From Caulobacteraceae bacterium UBA3198 (lineage in GTDB: Bacteria; Pseudomonadota; Alphaproteobacteria; Caulobacterales; Caulobacteraceae): 64,000 nt of DNA. Below the pieces are notes generated by a model. The model saw only the letters and a program-made list of their open reading frames with translations. It searched no databases and had not been told where the DNA came from. Position numbers and translations under genes: made by a program. Below are positions 1 through 7,822 of the stretch, in pieces. The stretch lies in contig DEWY01000010.1 in NCBI GenBank assembly GCA_002363865.1, forward strand, positions 1 to 64,000. The letters run 5' to 3'. Every line of letters begins with the position of its first letter. Within the stretch, counting starts at the first letter, position 1.

Positions 1-120
1 AACGGCAACGGCCCCCCCGCTGATGTCCCGGCTGGTCCGGCCGCCAACAACGGCAATGGGAATGGCAACGGCCCGCCCGCTGATGTCCCGGCTGGTCCGG
101 CCGCCAACAACGGCAATGGG
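1..120 (+). repeat. 60-bp in-frame tandem repeat (two copies visible)
   Basis: Positions 1-60 and 61-120 are the same 60-base unit, differing only at the 3rd and 15th bases, both synonymous changes (AAC/AAT, CCC/CCG). The repeat is in frame with the partial coding sequence and may extend to the left beyond the window. Confidence 0.9.
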
Positions 121-150
121 AATGGCGGAGGTCAGGGCCGTCAGCCCTAG
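1..150 (+). CDS. 3' end of a protein with a Pro/Gly/Asn-rich C-terminal repeat (partial)
   Basis: Open from the window edge in frame 1 to a TAG at 148-150. The visible 49 residues are two copies of a 20-residue unit rich in Asn, Gly, Pro and Ala (core PPADVPAGPAANNGNG), followed by the tail GGGQGRQP. The low-complexity tail has no catalytic motif. The stop lies only 5 bases before the start of the CHASE2 gene, so the two are probably co-transcribed. In related bacteria CHASE2 signalling proteins often follow FecR-domain or LysM-type envelope proteins, so this could be the end of such a protein; that is inference, as the rest lies outside the window. Confidence 0.7.
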   Translation, partial: NGNGPPADVPAGPAANNGNGNGNGPPADVPAGPAANNGNGNGGGQGRQP

Positions 151-155
151 CCGCC

Positions 156-2546
156 ATGGCTGGTTCCCCGACACCCTCGGCCTTCTCTGTCGCCCGTTGC
201 CTGGCGACCGTCGTCATGATCGCCGCCCTCGTGGCCGCGGTCACGGCGAGCGGGGCGTTGCGGCCCGTAGAGGACGCCTTGGCGTCCCAGCGGTTCGGCC
301 TGATCCAGCGGCCGGCGAGCCAGGATCTGGTCCTGGTGGAGATCGACGCCGCCAGCCTTGAGAGAGCCGATGTCTGGCCCTGGGACCGCGACCGCTATGC
401 GCGCGCCCTGAGAAACCTTCATGCAGCCGGCGCCCGTCTCGTCGGCTTCGACGTGGACTTCAGCGCCCACTCAACCGCCGAGATGGATCAGGCCTTCGCC
501 GCGGCTATCGCTGAGGCGCCTGGCGCAGTCATCCTGCCCACCTTCGTGCAACCGGCCCAGCGCAGCGCCCGAGACGCGCCGATGGTCGAAAACGCCCCGC
601 TGGCGCTGTTTTCCGCCGAGTCCCTGCTGGCCAGCGTCAATGTGGTGGCCGACAACGACGGTCAGGTCCGCCGCTACCTGCGCGGCTTCGCTGCCGACGA
701 CGCCTATCGTCCAACCATGGCCGCCCTGATGGCGGGGGAGGCCTATGGGCGCACCTCGCCCTTCCATATCGACTATGGGATCCAGCCCTCCAGCATCCCG
801 ACCCTCAGCTTTCAGGACGTCTACGCTAACGATTTTGACCCGGCGCTGGTCCGTGGCCGACGGGTCCTGATCGGCGCGACAGCCCTGGAGCTGGGGGACA
901 ACCTCGCGACCCCTCGACACGGCATCCTGCCCGGCGTTTTCGTTCACGCCCTGGCCTATGAGAGCCTGACCCAGGGGCGGGCGCTGTCGGGTCCGCACCC
1001 ACTTTTCACTCTGGCCTTGATCCTTGGGGTCGCCGTGGCCCTGCGGCCCACCCGGCAGGCGGTCACTCTCAACAGGCTGGCCCTCCAGCATCTTCTCATT
1101 CTCGGCCTGATCCTTGGCCTGCCCATCGTTGTTCAGGCGGCCGCGCCGGTCTTCCTGCCGGTCGCCCCCCTCCTTCTGACACAGGCGCTCTGCGTCATCG
1201 TGGCCTTCCGTCTTGAGCTGAAGCGACGGGGCGAGGAGGTGGTGCGCGCCCGGGAAGCAGGCCTGCTCCACCTGGCCATGCATGAGTCGGAAACCGAGCT
1301 GCCCAATCGCCGGGCGCTCCTGGCCGAGATTGGCCGGGTCCGTCATGGCGAGCCTGGGGCGATCGCCGTCCTGGCGATCGGCGTCGACCGATATGCCCAG
1401 ATGCGGGCGGCCATCGGCTACGGCATGGCCAATGATGTAGTCCGCGCCGTCGCCGCCCGCCTGCTCCGAACCTGTCACGGCAGCCGACTGGGCTATCTGT
1501 CCACCGGGGTTCTTGGCCTTGTGGTACGCCGGGGGGATGTGGCCGCTCTGGAAGCGGAGTTGGAACGCCTGGAGACCCTGGGGCCTGGCTATAAGGTGGA
1601 TGGCGCTCTGGTGGACGCCTTCCTGCGGATCGGGGTGGCCTATGACTGGAATCCCGCCGACACCGACGAGCGCCTGCTTGAACAGGCCACCGTCGCCCTG
1701 GACGAAGCCCGCCGGAGAGATCAGCGGCGGCTGATGTTCCAGCCTGCGGCCTTCCAGGACCCCACCCTCAACCTCTCCCTGATGAGCGACCTGCGCAAAG
1801 GGCTGAAGGAGGGACAGCTCGCCCTGCACTACCAGCCCAAGCGGGCGGCCGATGGTGCGATCGTCGGGGTGGAGGGCCTGATACGCTGGACCCATCCCAG
1901 CCGTGGGGCGATCCGGCCCGACGTCTTCATCCTGGCGGCCGAGGAGACCGGCGCCATTCGGGAGCTGACGGAATGGACTCTGGTCCAGGCCCTGGCCGAC
2001 AGTGCGGCCATGCGGCGCGCCGGGCGCGAGCTGACCGTGTCGGTCAATGTCTCTGGCCGGGTTCTGACCGATCTGGCCTTCCGTGACTTTGTGTTGTCCG
2101 TCACCCGTGGGCGGGCCCACGAACTCTGTCTTGAGGTCACCGAAACCGCCGTCATCGAGAACCCGCAGGCGGCGGTGGAGGCCGTCCGCGCCTTCCGTCA
2201 GGCGGGCCTGGCCATCTCGATCGACGACTACGGCGTGGGCCTGTCTTCCCTGTCCTATCTAAAGATCCTGGAGGCCGACGAGCTTAAGCTCGATCGCAGC
2301 ATCGCCACGGCGGTGGAGGCCGAGCGTGACCGGCTGATCCTGCGCTCGACAATCGAGCTGGCCCACAGCCTTGGCATGAAGGTCGTCGCCGAGGGCGTGG
2401 AAGACGAAGCGGTCGAAGCGGTGCTGCTGAGCCTCGGCTGCGACCTCATCCAGGGCTACCTCATCTCGCCCGCCCTGCCCCCGGCCGATCTGGACCGGTT
2501 TCTCGCGTCATCGGCGCCACGGCCGCGCCTGGCCGCAGCCGGCTGA
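156..2546 (+). CDS. CHASE2-GGDEF-EAL membrane signalling protein, probable c-di-GMP phosphodiesterase
   Basis: 796 residues. An N-terminal membrane segment (about 12-32) precedes a periplasmic CHASE2 sensor domain (about 35-270), then a hydrophobic stretch with two or three transmembrane helices (about 275-350), a GGDEF domain (about 370-530) and an EAL domain (about 545-785). The GGDEF domain keeps its start (ELPNRRALL) but its signature is replaced by the unrelated LGYLSTGVLGL near residue 450, so it should not make c-di-GMP. The EAL domain keeps the family's metal and catalytic residues: EGL near 572, SVNVSGR, LEVTET, IDDYGVGLSS near 688, LKLDRS, AEGVE and QGY near 765. I infer an active phosphodiesterase controlled by a periplasmic signal. 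The ATG at 156 follows the upstream stop by 5 bases, suggesting an operon. Confidence 0.9.
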   Translation: MAGSPTPSAFSVARCLATVVMIAALVAAVTASGALRPVEDALASQRFGLIQRPASQDLVLVEIDAASLERADVWPWDRDRYARALRNLHAAGARLVGFDVDFSAHSTAEMDQAFAAAIAEAPGAVILPTFVQPAQRSARDAPMVENAPLALFSAESLLASVNVVADNDGQVRRYLRGFAADDAYRPTMAALMAGEAYGRTSPFHIDYGIQPSSIPTLSFQDVYANDFDPALVRGRRVLIGATALELGDNLATPRHGILPGVFVHALAYESLTQGRALSGPHPLFTLALILGVAVALRPTRQAVTLNRLALQHLLILGLILGLPIVVQAAAPVFLPVAPLLLTQALCVIVAFRLELKRRGEEVVRAREAGLLHLAMHESETELPNRRALLAEIGRVRHGEPGAIAVLAIGVDRYAQMRAAIGYGMANDVVRAVAARLLRTCHGSRLGYLSTGVLGLVVRRGDVAALEAELERLETLGPGYKVDGALVDAFLRIGVAYDWNPADTDERLLEQATVALDEARRRDQRRLMFQPAAFQDPTLNLSLMSDLRKGLKEGQLALHYQPKRAADGAIVGVEGLIRWTHPSRGAIRPDVFILAAEETGAIRELTEWTLVQALADSAAMRRAGRELTVSVNVSGRVLTDLAFRDFVLSVTRGRAHELCLEVTETAVIENPQAAVEAVRAFRQAGLAISIDDYGVGLSSLSYLKILEADELKLDRSIATAVEAERDRLILRSTIELAHSLGMKVVAEGVEDEAVEAVLLSLGCDLIQGYLISPALPPADLDRFLASSAPRPRLAAAG

Positions 2547-2575
2547 TCTCGAGCTCGACGAAACATCCCCCGTGC

Positions 2576-2611
2576 GACGTTTTGCGACGTGTTTTCAACG
2601 TGCTTAACGTG
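2576..2611. promoter_or_regulatory. Four helically phased (A/G)ACGT(G/T) boxes
   Basis: Direct copies of a six-base box begin at 2576 (GACGTT), 2586 (GACGTG), 2597 (AACGTG) and 2606 (AACGTG), so they are 10, 11 and 9 bases apart, about one helical turn. They lie just after the CHASE2 gene and about 190 bases before the zinc-ribbon gene. Phased repeats are typical of cooperative regulator binding; the factor is unknown. Confidence 0.35.
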
Positions 2612-2799
2612 TGTACTAGGTCGTCGCGATCCCCGCATCGGGGACTGGATCGGCAGTCGAGGATCACCGCCCGTATCAGCGGCCCTCTCGCACATTCGCC
2701 TCAGCAGGCGCCCCCCTAGATCACAACCTCTCAAACTTCGCCTCGCGCGGACTCGCCTCGAGCCAAATGTTCTGCTTTTGTTCGGCCTTGGAGGTGAGC

Positions 2800-3081
2800 A
2801 TGGCGACGCGATCACAGGGGTTTGAAGAATTGGCCTCCCGGGCTTTTATTTCAGATCCGAAATGTTTAGAATGGCCCATCTGGGCCTATTGCGAGGTGCG
2901 GTCCTGTGGCGGCGTGGCCCCCATAGACCTGACCCGCTGGCTCCGCACAGGAGGCGGGATCAGCAACCTGGCGGCGCTGGAAACGCGTATGAGATGCATT
3001 TGCGGCGCTCGGCGGGCGCGTTTGTCGACTAGCCGACCCGACGCGACATCCCGTCGCGTCACAATCTACCCATTTTCGTAG
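2800..3081 (+). CDS. Small zinc-ribbon-like protein of unknown function
   Basis: 93 residues from the ATG at 2800, chosen because a strong ribosome binding site (GGAGGTG, 2790-2796) sits just upstream; an in-frame ATG at 2767 lacks one. The protein has a paired cysteine layout: CEVRSC near residue 35, then a Leu-rich helical stretch (IDLTRWLRTGG), then CICGARR near residue 68. C-x4-C and C-x-C-G knuckles flanking a short helical region are typical of small alphaproteobacterial zinc-ribbon proteins of unknown role. It stands alone between the c-di-GMP gene and the XRE regulator. Zinc binding is inferred from the cysteines. The good Shine-Dalgarno sequence and motif argue that this is a real gene. 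Confidence 0.65.
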   Translation: MATRSQGFEELASRAFISDPKCLEWPIWAYCEVRSCGGVAPIDLTRWLRTGGGISNLAALETRMRCICGARRARLSTSRPDATSRRVTIYPFS

Positions 3082-3127
3082 AACGTCATTCTTGCAACTC
3101 ACGGGTTACCGACGCTAGGCGAGTGGC

Positions 3128-3181
3128 GGGAAGCGCCTACAACTTCTCACACTTGAAATAATATTCGCGTCGGCGCTTCCC
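3128..3181. promoter_or_regulatory. Inverted repeat flanking an AT-rich promoter-like stretch (putative autoregulatory operator)
   Basis: A perfect 10-base inverted repeat, GGGAAGCGCC (3128-3137) and GGCGCTTCCC (3172-3181), brackets 34 bases that contain the most AT-rich piece of the gap (TTGAAATAATATT, 3153-3165; possible -10 TAATAT at 3159-3164). It lies about 30 bases before the XRE regulator gene. Autoregulation by that protein is the obvious inference. A hairpin in the leader transcript is an alternative. Confidence 0.45.
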
Positions 3182-3213
3182 TAGGGACAACCCGCTTGAA
3201 CAAGGAGACGGAT

Positions 3214-3651
3214 TTGACGGAGTCCACGACCAAGAGCCCCGATCCCATGGACATCGCCCTGGGGGCGGCTGTGCGCATTCGCCGCCGGACCATCGGCATG
3301 TCGCAGGAGGCCCTGGCGGAACAGTGCGGCGTGAGCTTCCAGCAGATTCAGAAGTACGAGAACGGCGCCAACCGCATCTCCTTCTCCCGCCTGGTTCAGA
3401 TCGCCCGCGCCCTGCGTTGCCGGGTCACCGACCTGCTGGACGTGCTGGACACCCCCGACGAGGAACCCAGCGTCGATCTGGACCTGCTGTCGCGGATGCG
3501 AACGCCTGGCGCCCTGGAACTGCTCACGGTTTATGAGCAGCTGCCGCAGGACGCCCGCACGGCCCTGGTGAGTTTCCTGCGCATCCTGGCCCCTGGGGCC
3601 GCGACCCCGGCGCCCACCGCCAGCGGCGCCCGCAAGCGCGAGCCCGCCTGA
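3214..3651 (+). CDS. XRE-family helix-turn-helix transcriptional regulator
   Basis: 145 residues from a TTG at 3214, preceded at 6 bases by AAGGAG (3202-3207). A TTG at 3196 would add six residues, and the first ATG is at 3247. The Cro/C1-type domain occupies about residues 12-75, with the helix-turn-helix MSQEALAEQCGVSFQQIQKY and the downstream ENGANRISFSRL that is characteristic of a large alphaproteobacterial XRE family. The C-terminal half contains a short helical segment (LDLLSRMRTPGALELLTVYEQL) and a Pro/Ala-rich tail. Its targets cannot be read from the sequence; the inverted repeat at 3128-3181 suggests self-control. A strong terminator follows. Confidence 0.85.
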   Translation: MTESTTKSPDPMDIALGAAVRIRRRTIGMSQEALAEQCGVSFQQIQKYENGANRISFSRLVQIARALRCRVTDLLDVLDTPDEEPSVDLDLLSRMRTPGALELLTVYEQLPQDARTALVSFLRILAPGAATPAPTASGARKREPA

Positions 3652-3669
3652 CGCGACCGGCGGCCACGA

Positions 3670-3701
3670 AAAAGGGCGCGACGTAACCGCCGCGCCCTTT
3701 T
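3670..3701. terminator. Bidirectional intrinsic terminator between the XRE gene and the cold-shock gene
   Basis: Perfect 11-base stem, AAAAGGGCGCG (3670-3680) and CGCGCCCTTTT (3691-3701), with a 10-base loop. The A-tract on one side and T-tract on the other let it serve both convergent genes. Confidence 0.85.
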
Positions 3702-3725
3702 CCGCCTGATCGGACAGGGTGTCGA

Positions 3726-3929
3726 TCAGAGGGTCTTCAGATCCACCGCGGCGGTCTTGCCGCGCTCTTCGCGCAGCTGATAGCTGACCTTGTCGCCTTC
3801 ATTGAGGGCGCGCATGCCGGCCTGTTCGACGGCCGAAATATGGACGAACACGTCCTTGCCGCCGTCATCCGGCTGGATGAAGCCGTAACCCTTGGTGGTG
3901 TTGAACCACTTGACCGTACCTGAGGCCAT
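3726..3929 (-). CDS. CspA-family cold-shock protein
   Basis: 67 residues, the usual single cold-shock-domain length. It starts MASGTVKWFN and contains RNP1 (KGYGFIQ) and RNP2 (VFVHIS), the single-stranded nucleic acid binding motifs. The ATG at 3929 is preceded by GGGAGA; the frame stays open further upstream but has no family similarity there. The family acts as RNA chaperone or antiterminator in the cytoplasm; which conditions induce this copy cannot be told. The gene is alone, ends at the shared terminator at 3670-3701, and has about 165 bases of upstream DNA, in keeping with a long leader. Confidence 0.95.
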   Translation of the reverse strand: MASGTVKWFNTTKGYGFIQPDDGGKDVFVHISAVEQAGMRALNEGDKVSYQLREERGKTAAVDLKTL

Positions 3930-4095
3930 AATCTGTCGTCTCCCGACTAGCTGACGAAACGTGACGCCGCGGGAAACCGGGCGCCCGTCAACAATCTCAG
4001 TCCTCGGGAAACGTAGCTTAGCTCGGCCCAAATCTCGGATTGTCGCCCAACAAATTTCGACGACGGTCCCGCGCCGGTCAATCCGAAAAGGCCCT

Positions 4096-4713
4096 CTATT
4101 CGGCGCCGAGAACGTGATCCACCAGCGCCTTGGCGTCCTCGCCGCCCCAGTCGGCCCCGCCCGAAAGCCGGGCGCGCTCAATCCCATCAGCCCCATAGAT
4201 CACCGTGGTCGGCATGCCCGGCGCTGGCGGAACCAGGTCAAAGGCGAGCTTCATATTGGGGTCGCTGTAGAAGGCCAGGGGGGCGTGCTGGCCGATGAAG
4301 GCCCGAGCCTTGTCCACATCGGCCGGGCGGTCGATGCTGACGGCCAGCACCCGCACGGGCTTGCCCTGATAATGGTCGGCCAGGGCCGCCAGGGTCGGCA
4401 TTTCGGCGACGCAGGGGGGACACCAGGTCGCCCACAGGTTCAGCACCACCACCTCGCCGCGGTAGTCGCCCAGCCGCACGGGCTGGCCCTCGGGATCATA
4501 GATGGTGGTCACCGGCGCCGGACGCGGATCCTTGGGCGTCTGGAGGGCGGCCATCTCGCCCTTGGCGAAGGCCCGCATCCCTCGGCTCGCATCGGGATTG
4601 GTGGAAGCCTGGCCGATGATGTAGACCACCGCCGCGACGCCGAGGGCGGCGACGCCCCAAAGGACCTTGCCAAACAGGCGGGGTCTGGGTTTCGCCGCTG
4701 ACTGATCGCTCAT
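4096..4713 (-). CDS. TlpA-family membrane-anchored thioredoxin-like protein
   Basis: 205 residues from the ATG at 4713. One transmembrane anchor (VLWGVAALGVAAVVYIIGQA, about 17-36) is followed by a periplasmic redoxin domain with the active-site WCPPC (in NLWATWCPPCVAEMPTL) and the cis-proline region GMPTTVIYG. Proteins of this class reduce or rearrange disulfides in the periplasm, for example in cytochrome c maturation. No cytochrome genes are nearby, so the substrate is open. An in-frame ATG at 4755 would add 14 residues and run into argH. The gene is divergent from argH, with the two start codons abutting in the palindrome CATATG (4711-4716). Confidence 0.88.
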   Translation of the reverse strand: MSDQSAAKPRPRLFGKVLWGVAALGVAAVVYIIGQASTNPDASRGMRAFAKGEMAALQTPKDPRPAPVTTIYDPEGQPVRLGDYRGEVVVLNLWATWCPPCVAEMPTLAALADHYQGKPVRVLAVSIDRPADVDKARAFIGQHAPLAFYSDPNMKLAFDLVPPAPGMPTTVIYGADGIERARLSGGADWGGEDAKALVDHVLGAE

Positions 4714-6159
4714 ATGTCCGACAAAGCCTCCGAAACACCGCAACACGACGCTCATATGGCGAAGGCCGAGCCCTCCGGCCAGGGTCAGGCCATGTGGGGC
4801 GGACGATTTTCCGCCAAGCCCGCCGACCTGATGCAGGCCATCAACGTCTCCATCGGCTTCGACAAGCGACTGGCGCCGCAGGATCTGGCCGGCTCACGGG
4901 CCCATGCGGCGATGCTGAAGGCCCAAGGCGTGATCTCGGCAGAAGACGAGGCGGCCATCCAGGGCGGTCTGTCGCGCATCGAGGCCGAGATCGCCGAGGG
5001 GACCTTCCCCTTCCGCGGCGAGTACGAAGACATCCACATGAATGTGGAGGCCCGCCTGCGGGAGCTGATCGGGCCAGCGGCCGGGCGGCTTCATACGGCG
5101 CGCTCACGCAACGATCAGGTGGCGCTGGACTTCCGCATGTGGGTCCGCGAGGCCTGCCATCGCACCGCCGGGCAGCTCCAGGCCCTGCAGCAGGCCCTGG
5201 TGGCCCAGGCCGAAACCCATGCCGACACCCTGATGCCGGGCTTCACCCACCTGCAGCCGGCCCAGCCGGTGACCTTCGGCCATCACCTGATGGCCTATGT
5301 GGAGATGTTCGGCCGTGACGCCTCGCGCTTCACCGACGCCGCGGCCCGCATGAACGAATGCCCCCTGGGCGCCGCGGCCCTAGCCGGCTCGCCCTTCCCC
5401 ATCGACCGTCACGCCACCGCTAAGGCGCTCGGCTTCGACCGTCCGACGGCCAATTCGCTGGACAGCGTCTCATCCCGCGACTTCGCGCTGGAGGCCCTGG
5501 CGGCCGGCGCCATCTGCGCCACCCACCTGTCGCGCCTGGCCGAGGAGATCGTCATCTGGATGACGCCGCAGTTCGGCTTCATCGCCCTGTCGGACGCCTT
5601 CACCACCGGCTCGTCCATCATGCCGCAGAAGAAGAACCCCGACGCGGCCGAGCTGGTCCGGGCCAAGGCCGGCCGCATGCTGGCGGCCTTCACCCAGCTG
5701 ACCGTGGTGATGAAGGGCCTGCCGCTGGCCTATTCCAAGGACATGCAAGAGGACAAGGTCCCCACCTTCGAGGCTTTCGACGTGCTGGACCTGTCCCTGG
5801 GCGCCATGACCGGCATGGTCGCCGACCTGACCCCCAACGCCGCGCGCATGGCCGCGGCCGCCGGCGCCGGCTTCTCCACCGCCACTGATCTGGCCGACTG
5901 GCTGGTGCGGACCCTCGACATGCCCTTCCGCGACGCCCACCACATCACCGGCGCAGCGGTGAAGCGGGCCGAGCAGCTGGGCTGCGATCTGGCCGATCTG
6001 CCCCTGGACGAGATGAAGGCCCTGGACCCGCGCATCGGCTCCGGCGTTTATGAGGTTCTGACACCGGCCGCATCCGTGGCCAGCCGCAAGAGCTATGGCG
6101 GCGCCGCCCCTGACCAGGTTCGAGCCCAGGTCGCCCGCTGGAAGGACTTCCTGAAATGA
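4714..6159 (+). CDS. argH: Argininosuccinate lyase
   Basis: 481 residues. Catalyses the last step of arginine synthesis, argininosuccinate to arginine plus fumarate, in the cytoplasm. It has the family start MWGGRFSAKP (near residue 27), HTARSRNDQVA, and the fumarase/aspartase superfamily signature GSSIMPQKKNP near residue 299, with the catalytic Ser. The start is uncertain: ATG at 4714 abuts the tlpA-like start, while ATG at 4756 would leave 42 bases for a divergent promoter; neither has a clear Shine-Dalgarno sequence. The stop overlaps the start of the downstream lipoprotein gene (ATGA), so argH, the lipoprotein and lysA form an operon for arginine and lysine/diaminopimelate supply. Confidence 0.97.
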   Translation: MSDKASETPQHDAHMAKAEPSGQGQAMWGGRFSAKPADLMQAINVSIGFDKRLAPQDLAGSRAHAAMLKAQGVISAEDEAAIQGGLSRIEAEIAEGTFPFRGEYEDIHMNVEARLRELIGPAAGRLHTARSRNDQVALDFRMWVREACHRTAGQLQALQQALVAQAETHADTLMPGFTHLQPAQPVTFGHHLMAYVEMFGRDASRFTDAAARMNECPLGAAALAGSPFPIDRHATAKALGFDRPTANSLDSVSSRDFALEALAAGAICATHLSRLAEEIVIWMTPQFGFIALSDAFTTGSSIMPQKKNPDAAELVRAKAGRMLAAFTQLTVVMKGLPLAYSKDMQEDKVPTFEAFDVLDLSLGAMTGMVADLTPNAARMAAAAGAGFSTATDLADWLVRTLDMPFRDAHHITGAAVKRAEQLGCDLADLPLDEMKALDPRIGSGVYEVLTPAASVASRKSYGGAAPDQVRAQVARWKDFLK

Positions 6160-6446
6160 CGCTCCGCGCCCCGCTTTTCCTGGCCCTGGCCAGCACGCTC
6201 GCCCTGGCCGCCTGCGGCAAGGCCGGCGCCCTGGACCGCCCGCCCCCCCTGTGGGGCGATCCGGCCACCGGCGAGGTGGTCGCCCCGCGTCCGTCGGCCA
6301 GCAAGCCCGTGAACACAGTCGATCCCCGCACCCGGGCCACCAATCCGGCGCCGTCCCGCACCCTGCCTATCGACGGGACCTCGTCGAACCCCAGCGCCTC
6401 CGGTCCGCAGGGCGCCCTGCCTGACCCCTACGCCAATCCCCGATGA
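6156..6446 (+). CDS. Small LptM/YifL-like lipoprotein
   Basis: 96 residues. A short signal peptide ends in the lipobox LALAAC, and after the acylated Cys comes GKAGALDRPPPLWG, which resembles the small LptM (YifL) lipoproteins that assist LptD assembly in the outer membrane. The rest is Pro/Ser/Asn-rich and probably disordered. It overlaps argH and lysA by four bases each (ATGA junctions). A small lipoprotein of this type just before lysA is a recurring arrangement in Proteobacteria. The LptM role is inference from motif and position; lipoprotein status is clear. Confidence 0.8.
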   Translation: MTLRAPLFLALASTLALAACGKAGALDRPPPLWGDPATGEVVAPRPSASKPVNTVDPRTRATNPAPSRTLPIDGTSSNPSASGPQGALPDPYANPR

Positions 6447-7711
6447 ACCACTTTGAGCTTCGGGACGGCGAACTCCATTGTGAGGACGTCCCCCTGGCGA
6501 CCATCGCCGAGGCGGTGGGCACGCCGGTCTATGTCTATTCCACCGCCACCTTCGAGCGGCATTACACCGTCCTGCGCGAGGCCCTGGAGGCCGAGGGCGT
6601 GCGCGATCCGCTGATCGCGTTCGCCGTGAAAGCCAACTCCAACCTCGCCGTACTCACGACCCTGGCGAAGCTCGGCGCCGGGGCGGACACGGTCTCCGAG
6701 GGCGAGATCCGCCGGGCCCTGGCCGCCGGCGTACCGCCCGAGCGCATCGTCTTCTCCGGCGTCGGCAAGACCCGCGGCGAGATCGCCTTCGCCCTGGAAG
6801 CCGGGGTCTGCGAGGTCAATGTCGAGTCCGAGCCGGAAATGCTGGCCATCGCCCAGGTGGCGCAGAGCCTGGGCAAGCGCGCCACCATCGCCTTCCGGGT
6901 CAATCCCGACGTGGCGGCCGGCGGCCACGCCAAGATCGCCACCGGCAAGTCGGAGAACAAGTTCGGCGTCTCCTTCGCCGAGGCCGAGCGGCTCTACGCC
7001 CAGGCTTCCAACAACGCCTGGCTGAAGCCCGTCGGCGTGGCCTGCCACATCGGCAGCCAGATCACCGATCTCGCCCCCATGGCCGAGGCCTTCGACAAGA
7101 TGGCCGGCCTGGTCCGTCGCCTGAAGGGCGAGGGTCTGCATGTGGAGCGTCTTGACCTGGGCGGCGGCCTTGGGGTGCCCTATTTCAACCAGCCCGAACC
7201 GCCCTCGCCGGCCGACTACGCCAAGGTGGTGGCCAAGGCGACACGCGGCCTGTACGTCACTCTGGCCTTCGAGCCCGGCCGGGTGATCGCAGCCAACGCC
7301 GGGGTGCTGCTGGCGTCGGTGGTGCACGTCCATGAGCGGCCGGAGGGCCGGCGCTTCCTGGTCCTGGACGCGGCCATGAACGACCTGCTGCGGCCGGCCA
7401 TGTACGACGCCTATCACGACATCCGGGCCGTCCGCCCCCACGAGGGTGAGGCCAGGCCCTATGATGTGGTCGGCCCCGTCTGCGAGACCGGCGACACCTT
7501 CACCCGCGACCGCGCCCTGCCGGACTTTGAGCCGGGCGATCTGGTGGCCTTCATGAGCGCCGGCGCCTATGGCGCCTCCATGGCCAGCGAGTACAACAGC
7601 CGCCCCCTGGTCCCCGAGGTGATGGTCAAGGGCGCCGACTTCGCCGTCGTCCGCCCGCGGCCGACCTATGACGAGATGCTGGCCCGGGAGACGCCCGCCC
7701 CCTGGCTGTAA
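6443..7711 (+). CDS. lysA: Diaminopimelate decarboxylase
   Basis: 422 residues, normal for the family. Converts meso-diaminopimelate to L-lysine with PLP. Visible features are the PLP lysine in FAVKANSN near residue 62, the HIGSQI strand, the glycine loop GGGLGVPY, EPGR (phosphate binding) and CETGDTF, which carries the dimer-interface Cys of group IV decarboxylases. The start overlaps the lipoprotein stop, so translation is probably coupled. No terminator is evident before the Fur-box region that follows. Confidence 0.97.
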   Translation: MNHFELRDGELHCEDVPLATIAEAVGTPVYVYSTATFERHYTVLREALEAEGVRDPLIAFAVKANSNLAVLTTLAKLGAGADTVSEGEIRRALAAGVPPERIVFSGVGKTRGEIAFALEAGVCEVNVESEPEMLAIAQVAQSLGKRATIAFRVNPDVAAGGHAKIATGKSENKFGVSFAEAERLYAQASNNAWLKPVGVACHIGSQITDLAPMAEAFDKMAGLVRRLKGEGLHVERLDLGGGLGVPYFNQPEPPSPADYAKVVAKATRGLYVTLAFEPGRVIAANAGVLLASVVHVHERPEGRRFLVLDAAMNDLLRPAMYDAYHDIRAVRPHEGEARPYDVVGPVCETGDTFTRDRALPDFEPGDLVAFMSAGAYGASMASEYNSRPLVPEVMVKGADFAVVRPRPTYDEMLARETPAPWL

Positions 7712-7741
7712 GACAGCTGGCACGACCCGGATATGCGAGGG

Positions 7742-7764
7742 ATAATGCGAGTCGTTCGCATTAT
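7742..7764. promoter_or_regulatory. Fur-type operator upstream of the TonB receptor
   Basis: Perfect palindrome of two 9-base arms, ATAATGCGA (7742-7750) and TCGCATTAT (7756-7764), with a 5-base spacer. The TGCGA-N5-TCGCA core matches Fur boxes found in front of TonB-dependent receptor genes in alpha- and gammaproteobacteria. An extra half-site (ATGCGAG) starts at 7733, 13 bases before the same heptamer in the main site. The box lies about 60 bases before the receptor start, where bound iron-loaded Fur would block transcription. Confidence 0.75.
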
Positions 7765-7822
7765 TCTTGACCGTCACGCCCGGGATTGATTAGACGCCCC
7801 CTGACGAACCTTGGGGGATCAC

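Noticed and set aside
1290..1530. Active diguanylate cyclase in the CHASE2 protein
   Set aside because: The GG(D/E)EF signature is replaced, so cyclase activity is not supported.
471..2120. Long open frame antisense to the CHASE2-EAL gene
   Set aside because: Its protein has no recognisable domain and mirrors the high-GC codon pattern of the real gene on the other strand.
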